A DNA stretch of 64,000 bases from Lichenicola sp964247735 (GCA_964247735.1 CAXTVS010000002.1:1-64000), one strand, 5' to 3'. Positions 17,452 through 26,640 are shown, counted from the first letter of the stretch. Notes: generated by a model from the letters alone, not told the origin. Program-made: numbers and translations.

Positions 17452-20076
17452 ATGTCGGGCGGGCGGAGAAGGTCCATGACCGGGTCGGGGACGCGTCCGG
17501 AATCGAGCCTGGCAGCCGGGATCGTGCTGCTCGTCACGCTGCCTGTCCTGGTTCATCTTCCCGCCCTCTGCGGCTGGCTTTCCGCCGACCCGATCTTCCG
17601 CGAGGCCGCGCTGTCGGTCGGTCGGGTCGATCAGGTCCTGCCGGGGTTTCCGGGCTGGATCGACGGCAACGCGGGCGTGACCACGCAGGCCCTCGGTCAT
17701 CTGGCCGCGGAGGACTGGCTGGCCGGCCGCGTGCCCTGGTGGAATCCCTACGCTGGACTGGGCATGCCACTCGCGGCCGAGATGCAGAACTCGGCGCTGT
17801 TCCTGCCCTTCGTTCTGCTGCTGCACTTCGCCAACGGCGTGCTCTACCTCAAGCTCGCCATGCAGATCCTGGCTGGCCTGGCCATGCTGGCGCTGCTGAG
17901 CGAGCTCCGTCTCGATCGCCGCGCCGCCCTGGCCGGTGCCGTGCTGATGGAGTTCTGCGGCACGTTCGCCTGGTTCAGCCACGGTCCGATCATGCCCGTC
18001 CCGTTCCTGCCGCTCCTGGTGCTGGCGATCGAGCGCACCGCGCGGCTGGCGGCGGAACGGCGTCCTGGCGGCTGGATGCTGATCGCGTTCGCCATCGCAG
18101 GGTCGATCGTCGCCGGCTTCCCCGAAACCGCCTTCATGGACGGGCTGCTGGCGTTAAGCGTCGCCGGCTGGCGGACAGCCTCAGCGGGGCCGGCCCGGTT
18201 CGACGTCGCGACGCGCATCCTGCTCGGCGGCGTGGTTGGACTGCTGCTGTCCGCGCCGGCGTGGCTGCCGTTCGCCGAGTCTCTCCCGGTGTCGTTCCTG
18301 GGCCAGAACGCCGACATGGGGGACGTGCACCTGCTGCGCAGCAGCTACGGGCTGCTGCTGCTGCCCTACCTGCTGGGACCGTTGCTCTACGGTCCCGAGC
18401 GCATCTACGACCAGGCATAGATCTGGTGGCACAGCGGCGGCTATTGCGACCTGCTGCTGGTGTTCGCGGCGCTGGTCGGTCTGTCCGCCCGGCGCGGCGG
18501 CCTGCAGGTCGGCCTGCGCCGGGTGCTGGGCGCCTGGCTGGTGCTGAGCCTGCTGAAGGCCGCCGGCCTGCCGGTGGTCTCGCAGGCCTTCAACGCGATC
18601 CCGTTCATCAGGCAGACGATGTTCCACGTGTATGCCTCGCCGGGCTGGGAGTTCACGCTGGCGATGCTGGCAGCGCTGGCCCTCGACGACCTCCACCGCG
18701 GGCTTGCGCTGCCGGAACGCCGGCTGCTGGCGATCGCCGTCGGCTGCCTGCTGGCGGCGCTGCTTGCGGTGGTGCTGGCCTGGCCACCGATCCGTCAGCT
18801 TGCTGCAAGGCTGCCGGGCTACTGGCCCTACCCGGTGCTGTCGGCCGTCTGGGCGCTCTCGACGCTGACGGCCCTGTGCTCGGCCCTGACGTCGGAGCGG
18901 CGCCTCGGCCTTGCCGCCATGATCCTGTCATGCAACGCCGTGCTGCTGTTCGCCCTGCCGTTGCTGTCCGGCACCCGGCACGGCCACGTGGACCGGGGCC
19001 CGCTCGCCCATCTGAGGCAGCATCAGGGCCTGGGCCGGGCCTACAGCATGATCATGCTGCAGCCGAACTACGGCAGCTATTTCGACGTCGCAACATTGAA
19101 CTACAACGCGGTGCCGGTGCCATCCGCGTTGACGGGCCGCATCGCCCGCGACCTCGATCCGCAGATGGATCCCACCGCCCTGTTCGGCGACAAGCTGCAC
19201 GACCTGCAGCATCCCGAGACGAGCAGCGTCATCGCGCCTGTCGCCATCATGCGGCTCGAGGCGATGGGGGTGAGCGATCTGCTGGTGCCGCGCGGCGTCG
19301 ATCCGCTCGAGGAAGCGGTCCCTGTCGGTCCGTCCGGCAGCCTGTCGCCGCTGCCCCTTTCATCCGGACAGCAGCTTGCCGAGGCGATCCCGGATGGGCT
19401 CGCGGCGGATGCGACCGTCACCGCCGTGGGCGTCGTGGTCGGGACCTACCTGGGACATCCGCATGGCGCGCTGATCTCGCCGACGCCGTCGACAACCAGC
19501 CGCTCTGGATCGAACTCGACCGCCCGGTCGTGGTGTCGGCCGGCGTCCCGATCACGTATCGCGTCTCGGCGGCAGACTGGACGGTGCCGCGGCCTTCTAC
19601 GCGGCTCCAGCGCCTGCGCAGGCGGCGGCGACGCCACGACTGGCCGCTCGCCTGCGTGTGCGCTGGCAGGCGCCGACGCTTGTTCGCAGCTACCGCGACG
19701 CGTTGGTGGACGTTCTCCACCTGCCCAGGGCCGCCCCCTATTTCGAGAGCCTCGGCCGGCGTTGCCGCCTGCTGCCGGGTTCCCGCGAAGCCGTCGCTGC
19801 CGATTGCGACGCGCCGGACCGCCTGATCCGTCGCGAACTGTTCTTTCCGGGCTGGTAGGCGTGGGTAAACGGCCGCAGGGTCATACCGACCGCGTTCGAG
19901 GACAGCCTGCAAGGCATTCCGCTGAAGCGCGGCCACAGCGAGATCCGGTTCCGCTACGCGCCGCCGCACGTCGTTCTGGCCTGGCTGGCATCCCTGCTCG
20001 GTTTGTCCATGCCGGCCTGCTGTGGATCGGCAGGACGGCCCGGGTTGTTGCGACGGCACCTGGACGCCGGCCGTGA
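17452..20076 (+). pseudogene. Decayed YfhO-type multi-spanning membrane protein gene
   Basis: An ancestral ~870-residue gene can be followed with at least five lesions. The N-terminal 322 codons (multiple membrane helices; WWNPYAGLGMPL and GFPETAF motifs) end at an in-frame TAG (18418-18420), yet the same frame carries on (IWWHSGGYCDLLLVFAALVG) with more helices. Near 19470-19485 meaning shifts to another frame (DNQPLWIELDRPVVV), near 19560-19585 to the third (AAPYFESLGRRCRLLPGS), a second TAG sits at 19856-19858 in RELFFPGW*AWVNGR, and near 20005 the original frame resumes (HAGLLWIGRTARV) to TGA 20074. Each shift equals a one-base loss. The family (YfhO, linked to lipid-linked sugar transfer or polysaccharide modification) is inferred from topology and the PGW-x-AWVNG end. 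A start at 17476 is possible. Confidence 0.8.
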
Positions 20077-20151
20077 CGTTCGGGATGGCCTCGGCAGGGT
20101 CCTGGACACCATCACACCATGCCGTCCAGATGCCGTTCACCTGGACGACGT

Positions 20152-22542
20152 TCAGATCGCCGGCTGCAACGCGCTCCGGTCGGCCCGCGGCCGCACATGG
20201 GCCTCGATCAGGCCGCGCACCTGCGCGAACACCAAGGCCTGGTCCAGCCGGTAGTTGCTGCGGTCCTGCACGTCGGCGCCGGCCTCGGTGCCGGCCAGGT
20301 CCTCCACCGCCTCGGGGGCGTTGAACAGCAGCGGGGTCGGGTTCTCCATCGCGCCCGGGTGGTGGTAGATTGACAGGTCGTGGCGGTGCTCGAGGTTCCA
20401 GCGCCCGATCGTGGTCAGGCCCGGCGTGTTGCAGACCCAGCGGTATTTGGCGAGTGCTGCCCCCCAGGGGGCGACGAAGAAGTCCGCCCAGCTGCACCAG
20501 AGCACGCTTTCCGGAATCGGCCGGCCGATGTTGTCGACCAGCGTCACGGCCGAGCCGGCGAAGGCGCGGGCCAGGAACGCGGTGATCTCGACCTCGCGCT
20601 GCAGGAAGGTGGTGCCGCCGGAGAAGTTGTCGCCGAAGCTGGCGTAGGTGGCGCCCGGCGCGTCGCCGGCGCTGTTGTGCCCGTCGATCACCACCGTCAG
20701 CGGGCCGACCGCGTCGGCCAGCATGCGGATCAGGGCGAGCGCGAAGCCTTGCATGTCGTCGACCGTGCGGTTGCCGATGCGCAGCCCCACCAGGACCACC
20801 GGTCCCGACGCCGCGGCGGACGCGGCCCTGGCCGCCACCTCAGCCCAGCGCGGCGCGCGGCGCAGCGCCGCGACGATCCGCGTGCCCACCTGGGCCGGAA
20901 CCGAGATGCCGGTCGATTTGATGACCCGCTGCCGCTCCCGGTAGAACGTGCCGATATGGGCGTTCAGGGTGCCGTCGAGCCGTACCACCTTGCCCTCGAG
21001 CTCGGGGAAGATCTCGTCGATCGGGGCATACAGCTCGGGATGGTGCGGGCACTCGAACACGTAGAAGCGCGGCAGCTTCTCGGGCGGGAAGGCGTCCACG
21101 AGGTAGGACACGCCGCTGAGGTCCTGCCACACGAAGTGGCCGAGATGGATCGCCGGGAAGCCGCGGAACGCGTGCACCACCTCGCCGTCCGGATGCTGCA
21201 GGGCCGCGACCAGCTCCGGCCCGAACTGTGCCGCGTGCTGCAGCAGGCGGCCGCGGGCCCGCTCGCAGTACGGCCGGGCGCCGGCCATGTGGCCCTCGTC
21301 CTGCGCCACCAGGAGGTCGGCGGCGGGAAAGTACACCGCGAAGGTGCGGAAGAAGCCGGCCATGGCGAACACGTAGAAGGTCAGGTCGTGCCGCTCGTCG
21401 TGCACCTGGTAGGCGAAGCACTGGTCGTCGAGGTAGAGCGCGCGGCCCGGCGTCTCGATCCGGCGCCCGTCCACCGGGGACGGCCACGACATGGTGCCGA
21501 GCTCGACCAGCCGGAACAGCTCCGAGCGCAGGAAGTGCTGGCACGTCGCCCGGGCATGGTCGGGATCGAGCACGATGCGGCCGCCGTCGGCGCCGGGCAC
21601 CGTGTAGCGCATCGCCGGCGGCAGCGTGTCGGTCAGGGTCCAGGCGATCGACACCTGATCCGGCTCGGCGGCGAGATGGAAGCCGAGCAGGTCGCCGCGC
21701 AGGCTGGCGCTGCACCCGAACAGCCAGGCGAGGTCGGGGCCGGGCGGCAGCACGGGCGCCAGGATCACCCGGTTCCAGAGCTGGTCGAACAGGGGAGCGC
21801 AGGCGGTGCGCAAGGCGGCCCGGTCGGCGCCAACCAGCTGGACGGCGTTGTTGCCGAGGTAGTTGGCGTGGCGGTCGACGTACCAGATGCCGGCATGGCC
21901 GTCCTCGTGCAGCAGCTCGAGCACGATCACCGGCGCCAGGCGCGTTTGCACCCGATCGATCCGCCAGCCCGGGCCGAGCGTCATGACGCGACCGTCCTGC
22001 CTGATGTCGCGGCCGCGCAGCCAGCCCAGCGCGTCCGGCGCCTTCGGGGGAAGGACCTGCTCCAGCACCGTGTCCGGCACCGGCGGGGCCTCCGCCCCGC
22101 GCGCCGCGCGGGCGATCTCGCGGCAAACGTCGAGGTGCAGGCCCAGCAGCGCACGCACCGCGTCCGGCGGCTCGCACGGCATGCCGGGGGTGCCGGTCGC
22201 CTGCAGCCAGTCCAGGACGGGGGCGGCGCGGCGGCGGACGACGTCGAGCAGCGGCGCCGGCAGGCGGCCGATCTCGTTGCCGATGAACCGGCCGCAGCCA
22301 TCGAGCAGCCAGAAGCCGCTCCGGCCGGAGCCGTGCCGGAACTCCAGCACGAGGAGGGGATGGAACAGGGTCAGCAGGGCGCCGGGGCTCCAGCCCTCGA
22401 CGAAGCCGCGCACCGGGGCGTCGTCCTTGACCAGCGGAAGCGCGAGGCCGGGCCCGAGCCGCAGGCGATACCCGTCCGGTCCCGACTTCACCGCGTCGTG
22501 CAGCAGCGGGGACAGGCCGGCCGTCTCGGTCCGGGTCAGCAT
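20152..22542 (-). CDS. Large protein of unknown family, paralog A (possible GT61-like C-terminus)
   Basis: 796 residues, no signal peptide and no membrane segment. The N-terminal part carries two similar ~65-residue modules (pattern GW-x12-P-x-x-V-L-x-L-x-H-x-x-G-x5-W), then a middle region (WPSPVDGRRIE, DQCFAYQ, AVYFPAADLLVA, HLGHFVWQDL), then a C-terminal region with VLVGLRIGNRTVDDM and PWGAALAKYRWVCNTPGL (about residues 692-709) and WNLEHRHDLSIY. The GAALAKYRW stretch recalls the conserved GAxLxN region of family-61 glycosyltransferases, so sugar transfer is a guess. It follows pyk and a small secreted-protein gene on the same strand (34-bp gap). A homolog lies at 58140-60521. Confidence 0.75.
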   Translation of the reverse strand: MLTRTETAGLSPLLHDAVKSGPDGYRLRLGPGLALPLVKDDAPVRGFVEGWSPGALLTLFHPLLVLEFRHGSGRSGFWLLDGCGRFIGNEIGRLPAPLLDVVRRRAAPVLDWLQATGTPGMPCEPPDAVRALLGLHLDVCREIARAARGAEAPPVPDTVLEQVLPPKAPDALGWLRGRDIRQDGRVMTLGPGWRIDRVQTRLAPVIVLELLHEDGHAGIWYVDRHANYLGNNAVQLVGADRAALRTACAPLFDQLWNRVILAPVLPPGPDLAWLFGCSASLRGDLLGFHLAAEPDQVSIAWTLTDTLPPAMRYTVPGADGGRIVLDPDHARATCQHFLRSELFRLVELGTMSWPSPVDGRRIETPGRALYLDDQCFAYQVHDERHDLTFYVFAMAGFFRTFAVYFPAADLLVAQDEGHMAGARPYCERARGRLLQHAAQFGPELVAALQHPDGEVVHAFRGFPAIHLGHFVWQDLSGVSYLVDAFPPEKLPRFYVFECPHHPELYAPIDEIFPELEGKVVRLDGTLNAHIGTFYRERQRVIKSTGISVPAQVGTRIVAALRRAPRWAEVAARAASAAASGPVVLVGLRIGNRTVDDMQGFALALIRMLADAVGPLTVVIDGHNSAGDAPGATYASFGDNFSGGTTFLQREVEITAFLARAFAGSAVTLVDNIGRPIPESVLWCSWADFFVAPWGAALAKYRWVCNTPGLTTIGRWNLEHRHDLSIYHHPGAMENPTPLLFNAPEAVEDLAGTEAGADVQDRSNYRLDQALVFAQVRGLIEAHVRPRADRSALQPAI

Positions 22543-22565
22543 GGCGTCGTGCCGGCCCCGATCCT

Positions 22566-22580
22566 GTGAACGACGTTCAC
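22566..22580. promoter_or_regulatory. 15-bp perfect palindrome between two minus-strand genes
   Basis: GTGAAC-GAC-GTTCAC, a 6+3+6 inverted repeat, covers the stop codon of the small secreted-protein gene and lies 24 bp upstream of the ATG of paralog A. It could be a regulator-binding site or a short hairpin. There is no T-tract, so it is not a standard terminator. Confidence 0.35.
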
Positions 22581-23035
22581 GGAAAGCCCCCGCCCCGGGA
22601 CAGCCGCTCCTGTGCCGTGCCCACGGCGATGCTCAGGCTGCTGCCATAGGGCAGCGCGGTCTGCACGCCGACCGCGACGCTTCGGCCGCTGACCGCGGGC
22701 AGGTCGTGGAAGCGCGGGCCCTGCCCGGCGTCGGCCTGCAGAAAGGCGCGCGTGCTGCCGCCGAGCAGGCCGCTGTCGAGCTCGACGGCGGTGCCGTGCA
22801 GGCCATTGGAGCCGAACGACTGCGATACCGCGCCGCCCGCCACCAGCGGCGGCGAAGCGCCCGGCAGGCTGCCGGCGAGCGGCCCCGCGGGGGAAGCGGG
22901 CGGGATCGGGGCCAGCGAGAAGTTGCCCGGCGCGCTCAGGGCGCCGTTGTCGCCGGGAGCGCCGGCACGGGCCGGCACGCTCCAGCAGGACCCGCAGACG
23001 ATTGCGGAAGCCAGCAGCGGGCCGGCGCCTCGCAT
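22577..23035 (-). CDS. Small secreted hypothetical protein
   Basis: A 152-residue protein with a signal peptide (MRGAGPLLASAIVCGSCWS, cleavage near PARAG) and a mature part rich in Gly, Ala, Ser and Pro. A central low-complexity proline stretch is followed by more regular sequence (STRAFLQADAGQGPRFHDL, SLSIAVGTAQERLS). I do not recognise a family; the tail looks like a few beta strands. Its ATG shares one base with the pyk stop (TAATG), so it is probably translated by coupling to pyruvate kinase. No function can be stated. Confidence 0.6.
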   Translation of the reverse strand: MRGAGPLLASAIVCGSCWSVPARAGAPGDNGALSAPGNFSLAPIPPASPAGPLAGSLPGASPPLVAGGAVSQSFGSNGLHGTAVELDSGLLGGSTRAFLQADAGQGPRFHDLPAVSGRSVAVGVQTALPYGSSLSIAVGTAQERLSRGGGFP

Positions 23036-24480
23036 TAATCGGTCACCTTGGCCACGCGCAGGGTGTTGGTGGTGCCGGCGCGGCCGAACGGCACGCCGGC
23101 GGCGATCACCAGCAGGTCGTCCACCTTGGCGATCCCGGCGGCCTTGGCCACGTCCACCGCCGCTTCCACCACGTGCGCCATGGTCTCGTTCGCGCCGTGC
23201 TCGCCGGTGACCAGCGCCTGCACCCCCCACACCGCGGACAGGCGGCGCGCGGCGGGCAGGTTGGCGGCCAGGCCCAGCACCGTGCAGGGCGGGCGCTCGC
23301 GCGAGATGCGCACGGCGGAGCGGCCGGACAGGGTGTAGGCGACGATCGCCACCGCGCCGATCGACTGCGCCACCTGCTGCGCCGCGTAGGCGATGGCGTC
23401 GGCGGTGGTGCCGTCCGGAGCCGGGCGGGACACCTCCTGGCTCGCCTGCCAGCCCTGGTCGGCCTCGACCTGCTGGGCAATGCGCTTCATGATCGACACC
23501 GCCTCGATCGGATACTGGCCGACCGCGGTCTCTCCCGACAGCATCACCGCGTCGGCGCCGTCGAACACCGCGGCCGCCACGTCGGAGGCTTCCGCCCGGG
23601 TCGGCGTGGGGGCGGAGATCATACTTTCCAGCATCTGCGTCGCCACCACCACCGGACGGCCGAGCTGGCGAGCGGCGCGGATGATGCGCTTCTGTTCCAG
23701 CGGCACCCGCTCCGGCGGCAGCTCCACGCCGAGGTCGCCGCGCGCCACCATCACCGCGTCGGACAGGCGCAGGATCTCGTCCAGGTTGTCGAGCGCCTGC
23801 GGCTTCTCGATCTTGGTCATGATCCAGGCGCGACCCTTCACCAGCTCGCGCGCCTCCTGCACGTCCTCGGGACGCTGCACGAAGCTCAGGCCGATGTAGT
23901 CGACGCCGTGCTCCAGGGCGAACTCCAGGTCGGCGCGGTCCTTCACCGTGAGGGCCGGGATCGGCAGCACCACGTCGGGCACGTTGACGCCCTTGCGGTC
24001 GCTCAGGATGCCGCCGTTGACCACCTCGGTTTCCAGCCGGTCGGCGTGGCAGGCGGTGACGCGCAGGCTCAGCCGGCCGTCGTCGAGCAGCAGCAGCGAG
24101 CCGACGCGGGCGGCCTGGATGATCTCGGGATGCGGCAGCTGCACCCGGTGCTCGTCGCCGAGGGCGGCGTCCAGGTCCAGCGTGAACGCCTGGCCGGGCA
24201 CCAGCGCGGTGCGGCCGCCGGCAAAGGTGCTGACGCGCAGCTTCGGGCCCTGCACGTCGGCCAGGATGCCGATCGGCCGGCCGCGCCTGCGCTCCACCGC
24301 GCGAATGGCGGCGATGCTGGCGCCGTGCTCGGCGTGCAGCCCGTGCGAGAAGTTGACGCGGAACAGGTCGACGCCGGCCTCGGCCAGCGCCGCGATGCGG
24401 TCCTCCGAGCGGGTTGCCGGACCAAGGGTGGCGACGATCTTGGTGCGGCGGGACAGGGAGGGAACGGGAAAGGCGGACAC
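23035..24480 (-). CDS. pyk: Pyruvate kinase
   Basis: A 481-residue pyruvate kinase of normal length: RRTKIVATLGPA start, LFRVNFSHG, MVARGDLGVE, the substrate-binding MTKIEKPQAL and the signature VVVATQMLESM followed by APTPTRAEASDVA. It converts phosphoenolpyruvate plus ADP to pyruvate and ATP in the cytoplasm. It leads a minus-strand unit with the small secreted protein and paralog A. An AGGAG-like box precedes ATG 24480. Confidence 0.97.
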   Translation of the reverse strand: MSAFPVPSLSRRTKIVATLGPATRSEDRIAALAEAGVDLFRVNFSHGLHAEHGASIAAIRAVERRRGRPIGILADVQGPKLRVSTFAGGRTALVPGQAFTLDLDAALGDEHRVQLPHPEIIQAARVGSLLLLDDGRLSLRVTACHADRLETEVVNGGILSDRKGVNVPDVVLPIPALTVKDRADLEFALEHGVDYIGLSFVQRPEDVQEARELVKGRAWIMTKIEKPQALDNLDEILRLSDAVMVARGDLGVELPPERVPLEQKRIIRAARQLGRPVVVATQMLESMISAPTPTRAEASDVAAAVFDGADAVMLSGETAVGQYPIEAVSIMKRIAQQVEADQGWQASQEVSRPAPDGTTADAIAYAAQQVAQSIGAVAIVAYTLSGRSAVRISRERPPCTVLGLAANLPAARRLSAVWGVQALVTGEHGANETMAHVVEAAVDVAKAAGIAKVDDLLVIAAGVPFGRAGTTNTLRVAKVTD

Positions 24481-24595
24481 GGCAGATCTCCTGAACGCAC
24501 CAGAACCGGCAGGGCCGATGGAACGCAGTTGCTAGGGTGCCAGAATTGGCCCCGAGGGCAAAAGCCCCCGGCTATGGTGTGGTGGGGCTCCGCGA

Positions 24596-25381
24596 TCATG
24601 GCGGAAGGATGGCCTCGTCGGGCAGCATCCCCCAGAACGCGGACCGCTGGAGCCAGCCGGAATAGGCGCGGACGCTGACGCGGCACCAGTCGGACCCGGC
24701 GGCGCAGCTGCGGATGCGGCCGATCACGCCGGGCTTGAGGATCGCCACCACGGTTGCGTCCGAACGGGGTTCGGCCCGAAGCCTGCGGCTGCCGGGCGGC
24801 GGGTCGGACGCGTCGCCCGGTGCTGCGGCCGGTTCGGCGGAGGGAGCGGCGGAGGGAGCGGCGGGCAGCACCACGAAGGAGCGGGTGCCGACCAAGGTGG
24901 CCTGGTGCACCCAGCCCTTCACCCCGTCGGAGTCCTGCACCAGGCGCCACACGTCGAACTCGCGCTCGATCTCCACCGGCAGGTCGCGCCGCTTGTACAC
25001 CCACTGGATCGGGTAGCGGGTGCCGGGGCCGCTGCGCAGGTTGACCGCGTCGGCGCGCAGCGAGGCGAACCGGGGCAGCGGCAGGCCGGTGCTGCTGCCC
25101 TTCGGCGGCGCGGGCGGCACGGGCGGCGGTGCCGGCTCCGGCGGCGGGGGTGGGGGCGGCGCCGGCGGGGCGGCGTGGTGCGGGGGGCGTGCGGCATGCC
25201 GGTGCGGATGCAGGATCGCGTGCGCGCGGGCGTGGAGGGCGTGCAGCACCGGATGGGCGCGCGGCCTGCCGGTCGCCGGCTCCTGTGCTCGGGCGGGAAG
25301 GCACGCGAGCAGCACCACGCACGGCATCACCACGGCACCGGCAACGGCGGCGATCGAACAGCGCGGAGGAAGGAAGGGCAT
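24596..25381 (-). CDS. Secreted SH3-like (SH3b) domain protein
   Basis: About 261 residues: an N-terminal membrane/signal segment (AAVAGAVVMPCVVLLACLPARAQ), a long His/Pro-rich linker (residues ~50-100), then two SH3b-type repeats. The first contains RADAVNLRSGPGTRYPIQWVY and VKGWVHQATL; the second contains RAEPRSDATVVAILKPG and WCRVSVRAYSGWLQRS. This is the usual arrangement of alphaproteobacterial periplasmic SH3 proteins (DUF1058-like), thought to bind cell-wall peptide. The start at 25381 follows a GGGA box; an ATG 45 nt upstream is less likely. It ends 115 bp from pyk but is a separate unit. Confidence 0.8.
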   Translation of the reverse strand: MPFLPPRCSIAAVAGAVVMPCVVLLACLPARAQEPATGRPRAHPVLHALHARAHAILHPHRHAARPPHHAAPPAPPPPPPPEPAPPPVPPAPPKGSSTGLPLPRFASLRADAVNLRSGPGTRYPIQWVYKRRDLPVEIEREFDVWRLVQDSDGVKGWVHQATLVGTRSFVVLPAAPSAAPSAEPAAAPGDASDPPPGSRRLRAEPRSDATVVAILKPGVIGRIRSCAAGSDWCRVSVRAYSGWLQRSAFWGMLPDEAILPP

Positions 25382-25444
25382 GGCGCATCCCTGCCAAGGC
25401 CCAAGCCGCAGGGCAAGGGGCTGCACGGGCCCAGGCGTCGCGCG

Positions 25445-25828
25445 TCAGATCGACAACAGCTGGCCGGCGCCGACCGCGTGGAGGAAGGTGGGCACGCCGA
25501 CCCGCTCGACTTGTTCCAGCAGCGCCTCCGGCGGCAGGGCGATCGCCTTCAGCCCGGACTCGCACGCCATCAGCCGCACGCCGAGCGGCGACAGCGTGTC
25601 CTGCAGCGCGGCGAAGCCGGCGACGCCGCGCGCCCGTAAGATTTCATCCGCGGCGCTGCCGTCGAGGCGGGACCAGTCGCGGCACAAGGCGTGCAGACCG
25701 TCCTGGGTCGCGAACAGCACCACCGGGCGGTCCAGCGCCGCGGCGCCGGCCGCCATCAGCAGCGCGGTGTGCGCCCGGTGGTAGCAGCCGCTCAGGAGCA
25801 GGATGCCGAGGGTCGCCGGCTCGGTCAT
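25445..25828 (-). CDS. DsrE/peroxiredoxin-like small protein
   Basis: A 127-residue soluble protein of the DsrE/F fold: GILLLSGCYHRAHTALLMAAGAAALDR, a FATQDGLHAL strand, then LSPLGVRLMACESGLKAI with a cysteine where family members carry the persulfide-accepting residue, and a C-terminal LLEQVERVGVPTFLHAVG. Such proteins relay sulfur. It overlaps the MoeB/ThiF gene by ATGA, suggesting shared sulfur transfer, but the acceptor is not encoded nearby. The function is inferred from fold and context. Confidence 0.65.
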   Translation of the reverse strand: MTEPATLGILLLSGCYHRAHTALLMAAGAAALDRPVVLFATQDGLHALCRDWSRLDGSAADEILRARGVAGFAALQDTLSPLGVRLMACESGLKAIALPPEALLEQVERVGVPTFLHAVGAGQLLSI

Positions 25829-26640
25829 GAAGTGGCCGGGGCATGACATGGCCGGGCACGATGCGCCGACAGGTCGCGGATGCGGGGATGGCGGCCGCAC
25901 AGCGGGCAGTCCGGGTCGGGCTTCAGGCGGATGAGGTGGAAGCGCATCGCCAGCGCGTCCCACACCAGCACCCGTCCGGACAGGCCCTCGCCCAGGCCGA
26001 GCACCTCCTTGAGCACCTCGGTCGCCTGCAGCGTGCCCATCACCCCGGTGACCGCGCCGAACACGCCGGCCTCGGCGCAGGACAACGCCGCGCCGGGGCC
26101 AGGCGGCTCCGGATGGAGGCAGCGGTAGCAGGGGCCGCCGTGATGCGGGGCGAAGGTGGACAGCTGGCCCTCGAACCGGAACACCGCGGCGGAGACCAGG
26201 GTGCGGGCGGCCAGCGCGCAGGCGTCAGCCAGGAGGTAGCGGGTCGGGAAGTTGTCGCTGCCGTCGCACACCAGGTCGTACTGGCCGACCAGCGGCAGCA
26301 CGGTGTCGGCGTCGAGGCGGAACGGGTGCTGCCGGACCTGCACCAGCGGGTTCAGCGCGGACAGGGTCTCGGCGGCGGAGGCAACCTTGGGGGTGCCGAC
26401 CCGCGCGGTCGCGTGCACCACCTGACGCTGGAGGTTGGACAGCTCCACCACGTCGTCGTCCACCAGCCCGATGGTGCCAATGCCGGCGGCGGCGAGGTAG
26501 AGCGACAACGGCGCGCCGAGGCCGCCTGCGCCCACCACCAGTACGCGCGCGTCGCGCAGGCGCGCCTGGCCGATGCCGCCCACCTCGCCGAGCAGGATAT
26601 GGCGGGAATAGCGCTGCACCTCGTGTTCGGAGAACTGCAA
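25825..26640 (-). CDS. moeB: MoeB/ThiF/HesA-family adenylyltransferase
   Basis: About 271 residues of E1-like enzyme: EHEVQRYSRHILLGEVGG, the ATP-binding VVGAGGLGAPLSLYLAAAG, DGSDNFPTRYLLAD, LSCAEAGVFGAVTGVMG with the likely catalytic cysteine, and zinc CxxC pairs CYRC and CPLC. Such enzymes adenylate the C-terminal glycine of MoaD or ThiS, and which one is not shown by neighbours. The start is unclear: TTG 26640 gives the usual short N-terminus but lacks a ribosome site; ATG 26718 would add 26 residues. It is coupled to the downstream DsrE-like gene. Confidence 0.85.
   Translation of the reverse strand: MQFSEHEVQRYSRHILLGEVGGIGQARLRDARVLVVGAGGLGAPLSLYLAAAGIGTIGLVDDDVVELSNLQRQVVHATARVGTPKVASAAETLSALNPLVQVRQHPFRLDADTVLPLVGQYDLVCDGSDNFPTRYLLADACALAARTLVSAAVFRFEGQLSTFAPHHGGPCYRCLHPEPPGPGAALSCAEAGVFGAVTGVMGTLQATEVLKEVLGLGEGLSGRVLVWDALAMRFHLIRLKPDPDCPLCGRHPRIRDLSAHRARPCHAPATS

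Noticed and set aside
18418..19858. Two in-frame TAG codons read as a recoded (pyrrolysine-type) protein
   Set aside because: The same gene also has three frameshifts, so it is decayed; amber recoding would not explain the frame changes.
18460..20076. A single intact 538-codon protein in this frame
   Set aside because: The frame is open, but between ~19480 and ~20005 it encodes low-complexity Arg/Pro/Ser sequence while real protein-like sequence lies in the other frames.
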